Assembly: GCA_030549335.1 (NCBI GenBank)
Contig: CM060191.1
Coordinates: forward strand, 53,481,447-53,545,446
Length of the DNA: 64,000 bases
Origin: Pontederia crassipes
Taxonomy: Eukaryota; Streptophyta; Magnoliopsida; Commelinales; Pontederiaceae
Direction of reading: 5' to 3'
Part shown: positions 46,030-58,189 of the stretch, piece after piece
Layout of the letters: each line of letters begins with the position of its first letter
Position numbering within the stretch: position 1 is the stretch's first letter
Notes under the pieces: generated by a model
The model's input: only the letters and a program-made list of their open reading frames with translations
What the model was told of the DNA's origin: nothing
The model's database searches: none
Program-made: the position numbers and the translations under genes

Positions 46030-48640
46030 AGAGTCCAAGATTTTTTAGATGTATTTCGTGAAGAATTGCTTGGACTACCACCACAAAGGGAGATAGAATT
46101 CCACATAGATGTAGCTCCAAAGACAACATCTATCATCAAGCACCCATACCTAATGGTGTCAGCTGACATATATGAATTGCAAACACAATTGTAAGAGTTG
46201 TTGGATAAGGATTTTCTTCGACCTAAGGTTCTTCCTTGGGTGCTCTCGAAAATAAAGATGACTCATTCAAGTTGTGCATCAATTACAAGATGCTCAACAG
46301 AGTAATAGTAACAAACAAGTACATGTTGCCTCATAACTTGATCAATTATCATCAACAATGATGTTTTCAAAAATTGGCTTACGAAGTAGCTACTATCAGC
46401 AAGGAATAATTGAGGAAATTTTGCCTAAAATAGCCTTATGAATAATGTATAATCATTATGATTTTTTGTTAGACATTTCGAACTAACAATGTTCCTACGA
46501 TTTTTATGCATTTGATGAATCGAGTTTTTACTTCGACAAATTTGTCATAGTATTCATGGATGACATATCGGTATACTCATCAAACCTAGAAGAACATCAA
46601 CAACACTTGCAAATGATGTTGGAAATTTTTAGAAAGTATCAAATATTTGTCAAGCTTTTTAAGTGAGTTTTGGTTGAACTAAATTGTACTCCAGAGAGGG
46701 CATTTATGTGGACACGATAGAAGCAGTGGTCAATTGGGAGAGGTCGAGGATAGTGACTAAAATTAGAAGCTTTCTAGGTGTAGATGGATATATAGAAGAT
46801 TTATATAAGATTTTTCAAAAATTGCAACACCTATGACAAAGATTTCAAGGAAAGGCGAAAGGTTTGTGTCAAATAAAAGAAATGTGAAAAAAGCTTCATA
46901 GAACTAAAGAGAAGGCTTACAACAACACCCATATTAACTATTCCATTGGGTATACAATGATGCTCGTGGCATAGGCTTGAGATATGCGTTAATGCAAAAT
47001 GAAAGGATTGTTGCTTATGCATCTAGACAACTAAAGAAACGAGAAGAATTATCCCACACGACTTGAAATTGACAACTTGGTATTTGCATTAATTTTGAGG
47101 TGTACTCTATATGACAAAAGTTCAAAATACATATTCTCACAAAAGAGCTAAATATGAGACAAAGATAGTGACTGAAATTGTTAGATAATTATGATTTTGG
47201 CTTCACCTATCACTTGGAAAAGTAAATATAATAAAAAATGCAATACAATGGAGCCCCATACAAAATGATGAAAGGTCTATTCTAATGGATTAATTCAGGA
47301 TTTGATTGAATCTTGTAGACCGAATCATTCAAACAAAGAAGTGATCTTAAATTTCAACACATGGCAATCCTCTGCTACAAAGAGCACACATGATTCAAAT
47401 AATGATAGCAATATTCAATTATAGAAAAGTTATGGGTTCCAGTGATGAAGAGGTTAACTAAGTAACATTAAAAGAATTCCATAGGATAGAATTTGTAATC
47501 CACCTAGTGAATATGAAAATATACAATGATGTACGAAGAAATTTTTGGTGGAATGATATGAAAAGACAAATTGTTGAGTTCATCTCCAAATTCTTAGCGT
47601 GTCAATAAGTGAAAGTTAAGCACCAATTAGGGGTGTTCACGGGTCGGGTCCAACCCGACCCGTGAACAAACCCGACCCGACCCAGGTCGGATCGGGTCCA
47701 AGGGATTTGGGGGCGCAAATCTGACCCAACCCGACCCAGTTCGGGTCGGGTCGGGTCAGGTTGGGTGGTCGGGTACCCGACCACCCAATTTTCTTTTTTT
47801 TTTAATTTTTTTGTTACTATTTTTATATTTATTTAATATATAAAATATTATTTAATATTTATTTTAAAGCATAAAATAAAGTTTTAAACAATTTAATGTT
47901 ATTTCTACACTTATAATATTTTATTTTAATTTTTATAAAATTTTTAAATCAAATATAAGATTAAGTTTAAATAAAATATCGGGTCAATCGGGTCGGGTCG
48001 GTTCAACTCGGGTTGGAAAATTCCAACCCGTACCCGACCCGACCCTTGGTCAGGTCGAGTTCGGTTTGGGTCGGGTCGGATCGGATCAGTGGTCGCGGGT
48101 CGACCCGACCCGCTGAACACCCCTAGCACTAATGGCCAAAGAGTTTACTTCACCCTTTGAACTTGCTGGAATGAAAGTGGGAGAAGGCATCTATGAATTT
48201 TATTGTTGGTTTACTAAGAACCAAGAATGATAATGATGCAATGTGGATTATTGTGGATAAATTTACAAAATCAGCTCAGTTTCTACCCTTAAAAATAAGA
48301 AATTGATGAAGAGCTCAGTTGAACTCTATATTAAAGAAATTGTCTGATTACCAAAATTCTAATTTTCATCTAATCAGATAGAGATTCTTGATTCACCGAC
48401 AGATTTTGAAGAGGATTACAAAATACCTTCAGTACGAAATTAAATAATAGCACTATATTTCATCCTCAAATTGATGGCCAACGTGAAAGAACAATCCAAA
48501 ATTTGAAAGATATGTTGAGAGCATGTGCTTTGGAGTGCAAGGAGCATGGAATGAACACATTGTATTGGTTGAATTTGTGTATAATAATAGCTTAAATTGA
48601 CACCGTTTGAAGCCTTACATGGCTGCCCATGTAGGTGTCG
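46030..48640 (+). pseudogene. pol: Chromovirus RT, RNase H and integrase (fossil)
   Basis: Short readable pieces remain: LPPQREIEFHIDVAP-type sequence near 46080 (pre-RT), FMDDISVYSS-type sequence near 46560 (catalytic loop), an RNase H part near 46930-47080, MWIIVDKFTKSAQFLPLK near 48240 (integrase core) and DGQRERTIQNLKDMLRAC near 48475. hAT element 3 splits the integrase at 47628. Decay is extensive. Confidence 0.6.
47628..48125. mobile_element. hAT-like non-autonomous element 3 (498 bp)
   Basis: The ends are TAGGGGTGTTCA and TGAACACCCCTA, perfect 12-base inverted repeats. The 8-base target duplication is GCACCAAT left and GCACTAAT right (7 of 8). Subterminal DNA repeats GGGTCGG and CGACCCGACC many times; the middle is AT-rich. 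No protein is encoded. Confidence 0.9.
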
Positions 48641-48840
48641 TATATGCTGGTCAGAAGTAAGTGAAGGACCACTTCTTGGATTGGATAATGTAGAAAAATA
48701 GGTGGAAAAACCTAAGTTGATCAAAGAAAGAATGTGGGTTATCTAATTGATGACAAAAGAGCTATGCTGATTTGAAAAGAAGAGAATTAACATTATAGGT
48801 TGGTGGCCATGTTCTATGTTTCACTGACAAAGGGTGTTTG

Positions 48841-49083
48841 ACTCGTCGGTGCAATATGTGTGACAACAATCACAAAAAATCTCCAATAAGCTTTAAAATT
48901 TATAAATCTAGATATGACGAGAGTGCAAGCACAAAACAAGTACTTAAACTTGAATCCATACGGACAAAGCTGAAATAGTTCACACTTGATTGAAATCGTT
49001 TAGAAGGAAAAACTTAAGTCTATGAATGTTGTTCAAAGTAAGAAAACAAAATACTACAAATCAGAAATTACAACAAACAAAAA
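48841..49083. other. Unassigned stretch
   Basis: It starts near TGTGACAACAATCACAAAAA. No domain or repeat partner was seen in the window. Confidence 0.4.
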
Positions 49084-50221
49084 TGATGCACGAAAAATCA
49101 TGCATTAATTTAGGTTATTTAAATTACATTTTAGGAATCTTTTGTGTTTAAGAAAAGAGAGAATTGATTTATTTTTATAAAATATCTTTGAGATTTGATT
49201 TCTACCTAACTTTGGATAATCTTATTGTAGGAAATCAAAACGATGAGAAAGTGGCCGAAAACAAGTCGCAAAGGAAAATTTTAGCAATTAAAGCCACTGT
49301 CACGGTCGTGCCTGAAGTTCTCACGATCGCGCCTTGATTTCACTTCCATGCCTCAAGATGTCATGCTCGTGCCCAGCACCCACGCACAACTAGGCTCTCG
49401 TGCCCAGCACACATGCACAATCGCGAAGCTCTATCGAAAACTCGAGAGAAGACATGCTCAGCCTACTGCAGGAGTTCTTCATTTCCTTTTCCTAAACTTT
49501 TATATTAGATTTGATGTTATTCTTCTTAGATGTATTTCTTTATTAGGGTCATCCTTGTTTAACCCTATTTGTGTATTGGAGTTTTTCTTGAAATTAGTTG
49601 TTTGAATTTAATAGTATGCAAGTTGTGTTTAATGCTTTCCTTAGATTCCATGATTTATGAGTTAATTGATATGTGAGAAGAAGTAATTATTTTTATAATA
49701 GTTTCAAAGAATTGAATATATTTATTGCACGCCATAATTAGAAAAATCGAAAGAGACCTATTTTGTGAAGTTATTAAGGTTACTTGAGAAAGCCCTTAAT
49801 CTTAATTTCATTTGAATGCATATTTTGGTTAATTAGATAAGTTAAAAATTGAAGGAATTAATTTATTCTAACTATTCTTAAGATAGTAGTTAAAACTTGA
49901 AATATTTGTTAACTGATTTTGGGAATTCAACTTTGTTATTGATTCAATTAATTCTAAGTTGAGAAAATCCATTACATTTTAGTGGTAATAATTAATGCTC
50001 TAATCATCAAATCATTATTTCTCTGGGTGATCATTTTCTTTATTATTATCATTTTATTTTATTCGCATTTTAAAACTTAATTTTCTTAATCTCTCAATTA
50101 ACAAGGTTAAAATAAAATCTAAGTTATTAATTGTTCTCGTTGAAATGATATCTTTACTCATCTCTTTATTACTTGATCGACTATGCACTTGCTAGTGTTT
50201 ACTATCATTTTGACTGCATCA
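49084..50221 (+). repeat. Left LTR, plus orientation (1138 bp)
   Basis: It begins TGATGCACG and ends GACTGCATCA. It matches the reverse complement of the right LTR over its whole length, including CACGGTCGTGCC-type motifs near 49300 and CTTGATCGACTATGCACTTG before the end, a typical Athila/Tat LTR ending. Confidence 0.8.
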
Positions 50222-51100
50222 AGTTTTCATTTCAGATAAGGCATAGGTCTCCATCACAAAATCAATACTTTTTTGCCACTGTTCTTTTACACAGCCATTA
50301 CCAAAGTATCTCTTCTCAACCATATCCTAGCCTTGCAAAAGTCTTATCTTTCAAACATGTCCTTCATGCATATCTACAAATAATATTATTCTATCTCATA
50401 AAAATATCAATATTGAACCAAAGTCTTTCATGAGCTTATTTTCATACTTATTTTCTTTTTCTTTTTTCTTTATTTTAGAACTCACATGCTTCTCTGTATT
50501 GCACAAGGTGGTTCATGTTTCAATCGATGAATCTCAAAGCAGTTGCCCTTAGGTCGTCAGACAAAAATCTTCTACGGATCTAATCACCTGGACGCATAAA
50601 GCTCTAGATAACACATTTATACTTATAAATTTTTTTACTTTTACTTTTTGGGGTTCAACTAACCCTCTTTTTTCACATTTATTTCTTTTTTTAGCATAAT
50701 CATAAGCTCATAAAAAAAACTTTATACTTTCAATAAAGATGCAATTATAATAAAGATTAACAATCATACTAGATCATACAGAAATGCATCATTTAAAATC
50801 TAGTCTTCTAGTTAGCAACAAACTCAATCAAAATCGCAATACTCTGATGATACTGGATAAAACTAAACAATGATTGAATTTCATAGATGTTGTGAAGTTA
50901 TGAAAATAAGCTTTAAGACAATAAAATAGTAAATAAGAAGAAATGCGTTCAATTTTTTTCATCATTTCTTTGATTTTTCATAAATAGATGCATAAACAAA
51001 CATGACCAACAAACTAAAGATGTTGAAAGTAAACATGCCATGCAAATGCAAAATGTACTAAATTCCTCTCCTAAACTTGAACATGACATTGTCCCAGTAT
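50222..51100 (-). other. 3' noncoding tract, second copy
   Basis: This is the counterpart of 5096-5830, on the same strand: GGGACAATGTCATGTTCAAG and a purine-rich GTTTAGGAGAGG near 51070, then the block with CCTAAGGGCAACTGCTTTG and GGTGATTAGATCC near 50590-50530. No protein is encoded. Confidence 0.65.
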
Positions 51101-51359
51101 TAGGCCCGTACATAGGAAAGAAAAAAATAGAAAATACAAAAGTGCAAAAGAAAGGAGAACAATCCAAGTCTAGTCCTCTGGTGGCGGCGATGGCGAGTAT
51201 GGCACAGGTGTCCCTACTCACATGATAATCATACATCTGTTGGTTCCTCCTCTCTGCTCCTAAAAGAACTCCTATTGTTGGGCCTGCACAGTCATAAGAA
51301 TATCGTGAAAACTAGTGAAATCATACATGAGAGGCAACTGAGGCGGATTGGTGTCCATC

Positions 51360-52155
51360 TAAGCTGGTGGAGTAGAATAAGAGGGACTTGCCTCTTCATC
51401 ATAATCCTCTGAAAAAATAGGGCTTGCCTCCTGTCCTACCCCTAATACCGAGAAGAATAGCCAATTGTCACAGTTGAACACCGTGATTCTATCAATGTCC
51501 ACTAAAGAAACATGTATGGATGAATCTTTGAATTTGAACACGTATCCTTTACTAAACCACCATCTTCATAGAACTACCAACTGTCCTGTCCAAGAAAATA
51601 AAACATGGTACTCACGTGGCATGCTCTAAATCAATCTCCAAACTATGTGCAATCGGGGTAATCAAGCCCCCCATGTGATTTTTCCATTCACTCGGATGGC
51701 ATTTTCATGAAATATTCCATATCCAAAATGACATTATGCAACATGGCCCACATAATAAATAACTGAAATAAAGTAACTAAACACTCACTATCTCCTCTAA
51801 GGAACAATCCACATGATAAAAAATTATGAACATATCTCAAAACAAGGTTCTGGATACTCGTAATCTTTGCTATTTTGAGGTGCAGCCCACTCTCTCCTGT
51901 GATCTCTCTCCAAAAGTCGATGCTATTAAATTCTTTACCATAATCTTGTAGGCCTTCACTAGGACAGTTGTAGATGTTAGAGTTTCTCGTGTGTAAGTTG
52001 AAAGTTCCTATTATGCGTCTTGAAACTAAGGACTAAAAACTTGTCATCAGTAGAAAAAGAAGATAAGAATTCAATTGTGAGCCTCTCATAAACTAAGGAC
52101 TAAAAACTTGTCATCAGTAGCAAAAGAGGATAGGAATTCAATTATGAGTCTCTCG
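51360..52155 (-). pseudogene. ORF-1-like plant retroelement domain (fossil)
   Basis: The minus strand carries pieces such as NLVLRYVHNFLSCGL-type sequence near 51840 and ITPIAHSLEIDLEHAT near 51640, recalling the C-terminal half of ORF-1-like plant transposon proteins, and an acidic Ser/Pro tail at 51541-51359. It precedes the 3' noncoding tract, the same relative order as in the ORF-1 part of Athila elements. A 66-base block is duplicated at 52024-52155. The region is broken. Confidence 0.5.
52024..52155. repeat. 66-base tandem duplication
   Basis: AACTAAGGACTAAAAACTTG starts at 52024 and 52090; the two 66-base copies differ at a few sites. Confidence 0.9.
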
Positions 52156-54297
52156 TAACTATTCTAGGAACTTGTGGAAAATGAGTATAAGCCATATTTT
52201 CACACATAAAAATCACATCATCTTTCATATGGAACTCAGTCGTTGTCGCATCGTGAAGAAACCTAGTGGCACCTAATGGTAATTGTCAAAGTTTTTGCGC
52301 ACGAACCTGTTGATCGCTATCATGATATTCACTCTGATCCGACTGTGCAATCATCTAGTGTGAAGGTTCTCCAAGTCTTGGCTGCTTTCAAGGGTGGCTC
52401 ACAGGCTTCTTTTGACGTAGTTCATGCATGTTTGAGTAGTTTTAGCCTCGATCACGACCGTTCTAGGGTAGGTCACAGCCATTCTAGAGCGAGGAGGGAA
52501 TTTGCAGTTGTTACCTCACCGTTCATAGTCATGCTTGTACAAAATTGATGCGACGTACATTTGTGCGAGATGCAGTGCCGTCGCAGGGTTCTTCGGAAGC
52601 TTGAGAAGGGAAGTGAGCACCGACGGAGATGATGGAGAGGAGGAGAGCGGCCGAGGCGTGTCAATGGAGGTTCTGACTCTACAAGAGGTGTCAATCGATT
52701 AGATCACTGACGCTAAGGCAGAAAGTTGATCATGACTTGAATAGAATGGTCGGCTATGGAGTTCGAGCAGAAAAAGTTGATCACTGACGCTAAGGCAGGG
52801 TTAACAATTGATTTCTAGAGCTTGATGATGAAGCGAATTGGCGTCGAGGAAGGAGAATCGTATGTTTGTTAGTCTACTTGACGGTAGATCGAGATGACGA
52901 TGCGGCGAGTAGTTGGGATCAGTGATCTAAGCAAGAGGCAGTGCGTTGCTACTCTGCTGCTCAGCGATCCGTGGCAGAGGTTGCCAGAGTTGCATAAGAG
53001 GCGCGTGGATAACAGTGAGCTTGCAATTAAAAAAGAGGGTCCGCCATGGAGTTCGAGCACAAATAGTCAGTCGGCGATTGATTTTGCAACTGGCGACGTC
53101 AAAAGGAAAATCATTGGTTCTTTTGTCGGCACAAATTGAGAACCCTGAAGGTGGCGATGCGAGATTCTGGATTTGATGGAGCTGCACGCAGTGCGGTGTC
53201 AGTGTTGAAGAAGCAGATACCCTCTGCGGATTGGACGGTGGCATTGTTGGAGACAATCGCCATTTCCACACGCCCTAGTTGCCATTGACTTTGGCTGGAC
53301 AGTGGCAAGGTTGGAGGGTGATGGTCTGAGCTGCTGGTTGATGTCTCAACAACCGATAGTGGAGGTCGGCGGCGGTTGATGACAACAACGATGAGGTGGA
53401 TGGTAGTGGCTGGTGACACGAGGTAGAGAAGCTAGGGTTCACACCCATGACCCTTGTGGTGAACCTTCAACGGTTCGATGCATGGCACATCTTCTCGGAT
53501 TGTGCCACGTGTCTTGAAAAATGTGAAATCAATGAACGTGCGACAGGCATGCCAGATGTGTTCGAGTAAGTAACGGTTGTGATCGGTCTTCAAAATAATC
53601 GTGCTCAAGGGCGTGCTCGATCAATTACTGAACGGTTGTGACCCAATGGGAACAACTGTGACTGAGGTATTTAGCGTCTGATTTCAACGTTCAATGTTTT
53701 GGCCATGACACCATAGAGACACGACAGTGACCGTGTCCCTGTCCTCCCTGGATAAATCTACTAAATCGAAAAAAAACTAAAACTTTAGTGCTAATAAATA
53801 ATCTAAACTAAAAATTCCAACATTAATGCTAATAGCTGAAAACTAACGGGACAAAGTTTAGGCGTGTAATTCTAAGTTATAGTCATTAGCTTGACTTTTA
53901 TCCTTTTGTTACCTCAAGTGCTTGAAAGGGACTCGAAGTGACTTTTTTCCATTTTATCTCTGATGTAGTGCTCGAGGCATTGTCCCTTTGCTTTGAAAAA
54001 AAATTTATTCGATGGTGGTGATAAACTTTAACATCATATCTTCAATTGCTAATTTGAGATGATTTTGTGTGATTTGAGACGGTTACACTTCCTGATTCTC
54101 ACTCATCTTTCTTTGTACTTCTAGATAATTATCTTTCATAGTTTTGTTGTTGTGTCTCTCAAAGATATCTCCTGGTCACACATAAAATAAAAAAAATGTG
54201 AAAGTATGTGAACTAAAAAGAGTCTACATGAAATTTGACAAAAAAAATAAAATAAAACTCTCAAAGTAAAATAAAAATAAAATTGATTAAAAATCAT
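52156..54297. other. Leader-like internal region, no recognised domain
   Basis: GC-richer from 52300 to 53720 with many short overlapping frames on both strands (for example 52927-53271 minus and 52894-53139 plus), none with a known domain. A 20-base phrase GATCACTGACGCTAAGGCAG occurs at about 52700 and 52780. By position it lies between primer site and ORF-1; no gag was recognised. Confidence 0.4.
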
Positions 54298-54321
54298 TCC
54301 CTGGCAACAACCTTAAAAACA
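54298..54321 (-). promoter_or_regulatory. Athila/Tat-type primer-binding site
   Basis: On the minus strand TGTTTTTAAGGTTGTTGCCA, then GGG, follows the LTR end ACTGCATCA. It is a decayed form of TTTTTGGCGCCGTTGCCGGGG, the Athila/Tat primer site, and fixes the orientation of this LTR. Confidence 0.65.
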
Positions 54322-55583
54322 TGATGCAGTAAAAATGATAGCAAACAATAATAGGTTCACTAGTCGATCAAGTAATAAAGAGATGAGTAAAGATATCGTT
54401 CTCACAAGGACGATTAATAACTTAGATTCTATATTTACCTTGTTAACTGAGAGACTGAGAAAATTTTGTTCTAAAATGTGAATAAAATAAAATGGCAAAA
54501 AAAAGATATCCTAGAGAAATAATGATTTGATGATTAGAGCATCTAATTATTATCACTAAAATGTAATGGATTTTCTCAACTTAGAATTAATTGAAGCAAT
54601 AACAAAGTTGAATTTCCAAATTTAGTTCATCAATATTTTAGGTTTTAACTATTATCTTAAGAATAATTAGAATAAATTAATCATTTTAGATTTTAACTTA
54701 TTTTATTAATCAAAATATGCATTCAAATGGAATTAAGATTAAAGGCGATCAAGTCACCTTAATAACTTCACAAATTAGATCTCTTTCGATTTTTCTAATT
54801 GTGGAATGCAATAAATAGATTCAATTTCTAAAAACTATTATGAAAATAATTACTTCTTCTCATATAGAAATTAACTCATAAATCATGGAATCTAAGAAAA
54901 GCATTAAACACAACTTGCATACTATTAAATATTCAAACAACTAATATCAAGAAAAATTCCAATACACAAATAGGGTTCAGCTAGGATGATCCTAATCAAG
55001 AAATAAATCTAAGAAGAATAACATCAGATCTAATATAAAAGTTTAGGAAAAGAAAAGGAAGAACTCCTGCATAGGCTGAGCACGTCCTCTCTCGAGTTTC
55101 CGGTAGAGCTTCATGATTATTCTTGCACTTCTCTTTTTAGGCTTCAAATCAATGTATGTGGTCTCTCCTTTTTATTGATTTTTCCTTGCCAAGGGAAGAA
55201 ACTAAAAATTTATTCGAAAAAGGGATATAATATGCTCCAAAATCGTCTAACCCTCAACCATCACAACCGTGACCAAGACCATTATTTCGGCTTCAACATG
55301 CTCATGGCCATGAAATCATGAGGCACGACCGTGATCGAGATCCTAGTGTGTTAGTGTTTGGCACGAGCGTGAAATCCTGAGGCACAACCATGAAATCAAG
55401 GTGCGGCCGTGACAACTTCAGGCACGCCTGTGACAATGGCATTAATTGTTGAAATTTCCCTTTGCAACTTGTTTTCAGCCATTTTCTTGTTATTTGATTT
55501 CCTACAATAAAATTATCCAAACTTAGGTAGAAATCAAATATTAAAGAAATTTTATAAAAATAAATCAATTCTCTCCTTTCTTA
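54322..55583 (-). repeat. Right LTR, main part, minus orientation
   Basis: This is the reverse complement of 49140-50221. The rest of the same LTR (62565-62634) is on the far side of the nested block; the break carries TCTTA on both sides. Confidence 0.85.
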
Positions 55584-55659
55584 TGTTGGAATAAATTTTT
55601 TATGCCTTATATAATCATATTTTGATGATACAAACTTTGAAAGATTTAGAGTTATAAAA

Positions 55660-56215
55660 AAGTCTAAATAAGAATGAGTTACTTCATGTACTAAACTTTC
55701 GACTGACATTTATCTATGTTCTCATAATTTTTAGAGATGAATATAAAAGTTATATATAATCCTTATCTTTCTTTAGCATCAAGAATAACCTCGTTTGGAT
55801 AACCGCATAAAAAGTTATGTTTAAACAAGTGAAGTTCAAAAAGTTCAAATTGAAATTAATATTTTTATGTGCTAAACTTGTATTTAATATTTGAGTATTC
55901 TATCCTGATATTTGGATCAAGAGATTGATATAAAAGTTATTAGTAATGTTGTTAGATTTTCATAGAATGAAATATCATCTCATTTGGATACTTTTAGGAA
56001 AAGTTATGTATAAAAGAGTAAAGGTCTAAAATATTTTATTTGAAATGGACAACTTTATGCACTGAACTTTGAATTAGTATTTGACAATTATCTCATTAGA
56101 TTTTGGATGAATGATGAATATCAAAGTTGTAGAGAATTAAGTTATTTTTCCATATAATAAAATATCATTTCATTTGGATAATTATAAAAAATATTATACT
56201 CAAAATAGTGCAGGG
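55660..56215 (+). repeat. Three diverged U3 blocks in the solo LTR
   Basis: Blocks of about 150-205 bases near 55675, 55865 and 56035 each run from an ACTTTATGCACTGAACTTTG-like start through TATAAAAGTT and a CATCTCATTTGGATA phrase to AAAAAGTTATG. Related LTRs at 12962, 16537 and 20222 have a single block. Confidence 0.75.
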
Positions 56216-56938
56216 TGGTCTATCTGGCGGTCGAAGCACCGGTCGATCGGTCAGGCACACTAGTCGATCGGTCAGCGCAAAAAATGCATAAATAAACCCA
56301 AAAAAATGTCAAGATGATTCCGGTCGAAGCACCAGTGACCAACTAATCGATCAGCATAGAAAATGCAGAACGACGAGACGATGTTGGTTGAAGATCCGAT
56401 CGACTGATCAGTGCAAAATTTACTAATGGTCATATTTTTCCAACGACTATGTGGACCAGTGGACTAGTGGGTCGGAATGGTCGATTAGTCAGAGCGCAAA
56501 ATGCATTATAACGGTCATATTTCATTTTGAAAGTTGGAAAACAAGCTGCAACGACTAAATGGGAGTTAAGAAGGCTATAAAAGAAGACCCAAAGGTGTAG
56601 ATTAAGACTTCTAAGAAAAAGTGGGAAGAATATTTGTGAAGTTCATTTGAGCTCCAAGTTGCAAATCTATTTCTTTTTGTCTTATTCTTATGTGAGATTA
56701 CAAATTGTAAAAGAGATATTGTGGAGTATTGTTATAATATTGTAATAGTTGTTTAGCTCCTGAGTGAAAAAAGATTATGTCATATCTCTTGAGTGAAGAA
56801 AAGACAGGTGAGAGCTTACGAGTGAAAGAGGTGTGTCTTACCTCTTGGAATGGAGAAAAGGCATGAGTTGTAAAGCGTTTCTTTCTTATCCCATTTGGAA
56901 CGAAAGAAGAATGTTAGTGAAATCTCATCAAGAAGTTG

Positions 56939-57160
56939 TGTTGGAACAAAGATTTTATGCTCTATCTAATTATATTTTGATGATACAAATCTCGAATAGT
57001 TATAGTTATATATTTAAAGTGTGAGAAAAGTTCAATTCGGAATGGATTGTGTTGGAACAAAGATTTTATGCTCTATCTAATTATATTTTGATGATACAAA
57101 TCTCGAATAGTTATAGTTATATATTTAAAGTGTGAGAGAAGTTCAATTCGTAATGGATTA
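56939..57160 (+). repeat. 111-base tandem duplication at the 5' LTR start
   Basis: TGTTGGAACAAAGATTTTAT begins at 56939 and again at 57050; the two 111-base copies are almost identical, so the duplication is recent relative to the LTR. Confidence 0.95.
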
Positions 57161-57461
57161 TTTTAAGCATTGAACTTGACGTTAATATTTGAATATGTTT
57201 CATTCGTATAACATGTGAATATGAAAGTTCTAGGTAATTTTGTTAGATTTTCAATGAATAAAAAATCACCTCATTATGATATCGGTACAAAAAGTTATGT
57301 ATAAAATAGTACAGAATGATTACAATAGTAGTGATTCCAGATGAAGTTAAAGCATGAAGCGGTCGACCGATAGGCAGAGTGGTCAGGCCGCACGCAAAAT
57401 GCACTCTAATGACTAGTTTTTAGCCAACGAAAGGGCAATTGTCATATTATCCAAAGAGATA

Positions 57462-57470
57462 TATAAAAGG
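57462..57470 (+). promoter_or_regulatory. LTR TATA box of the nested element
   Basis: TATAAAAGG followed by AGTCCAAAGAG. The matching box in the 3' LTR is TATAAAAG at 61677-61684. Confidence 0.75.
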
Positions 57471-58189
57471 AGTCCAAAGAGTGCAAAATCAATCAAGAAT
57501 TCAAGGAAAACATCAATCATCAAAGAAAAATCATTTTTTTTAAGTTATCGAGCCATATTGTTGAATCTGCTCCTCTTTCTTTCTTCTCTTCATGTGAGTT
57601 TGATGTTATAAAAAAGATAAACATTTGCTTAGAAATTTGAATGTTAGTTCCTATGTAGAAGAAGTTTTATCTTACCTCTCAGGGTAGAGAAAAAAAAATC
57701 AAGAATGCTCCTTTGTAAAAGATGTGTGCCTATCTTTTGAGAGGAGAATCGAGGGTAAAAGCTTCCTAAGACGAGAGGTGCGCTTTACCTTTCAAAGTGG
57801 ACAAAAGGTGTTGTGTTGTAAAGGGTTTCTTCCTTTCCCATTTGGAACTAAGGAAGATGTTTAGTGAAATCGTCGACGGTCTCGAGGTCGAGAAGTTGGA
57901 GCGAAGATATAGATCAAGGTGTGGTCAAATCTCGTCAACAAACCACCGTGCGCCTTGTGTATGTCTTTCTCTCTCCCTCTTCTTCCTATTCTATAATACA
58001 TGTGATTTGATCATTATTGTGTTGGTTTAAAGTTTAACGAATCGATTTTAAGCTTCCATGATAGATTTTCGCAAAATTGATATTTTTGATAAAACACCAA
58101 TTCACCTTCCCCTCTTGGTGCATTGTGATCCAACAATTGGTATCAGAGCAAGGTTGTTTTTGTTTTTAGAGATTTAACCATCGTTATCT

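Larger units (their letters stand above)
41231..48840 (+). mobile_element. Old chromovirus-type Ty3/gypsy element with three hAT insertions
   Basis: Plus-strand order: 5' LTR ending about 43951 (left limit unknown, placed here only as an outer guess), a primer site at about 43953-43974, gag (44770-45290), zinc knuckles (45385-45490), protease (45570-45811), reverse transcriptase (about 46030-46830), RNase H (to about 47250) and integrase (47480-48640). Order and motifs are those of plant chromoviruses, probably of the Tekay/Del kind. It is heavily decayed, with dozens of breaks, so it is one of the oldest elements in the window. hAT-like elements sit in the LTR, the primer site and the integrase. 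Confidence 0.65.

Noticed and set aside
49300-49440. Repeated CACGGTCGTGCC-type phrases as a possible operator
   Set aside because: They lie inside an Athila-type LTR and recur in its inverted partner near 55260-55430; they are LTR repeats, with no evidence of a host regulatory site.
52927-53271. A 114-codon minus-strand frame and 76-81-codon plus-strand frames
   Set aside because: Mutually overlapping frames in a GC-richer leader-like region with no recognisable domain.
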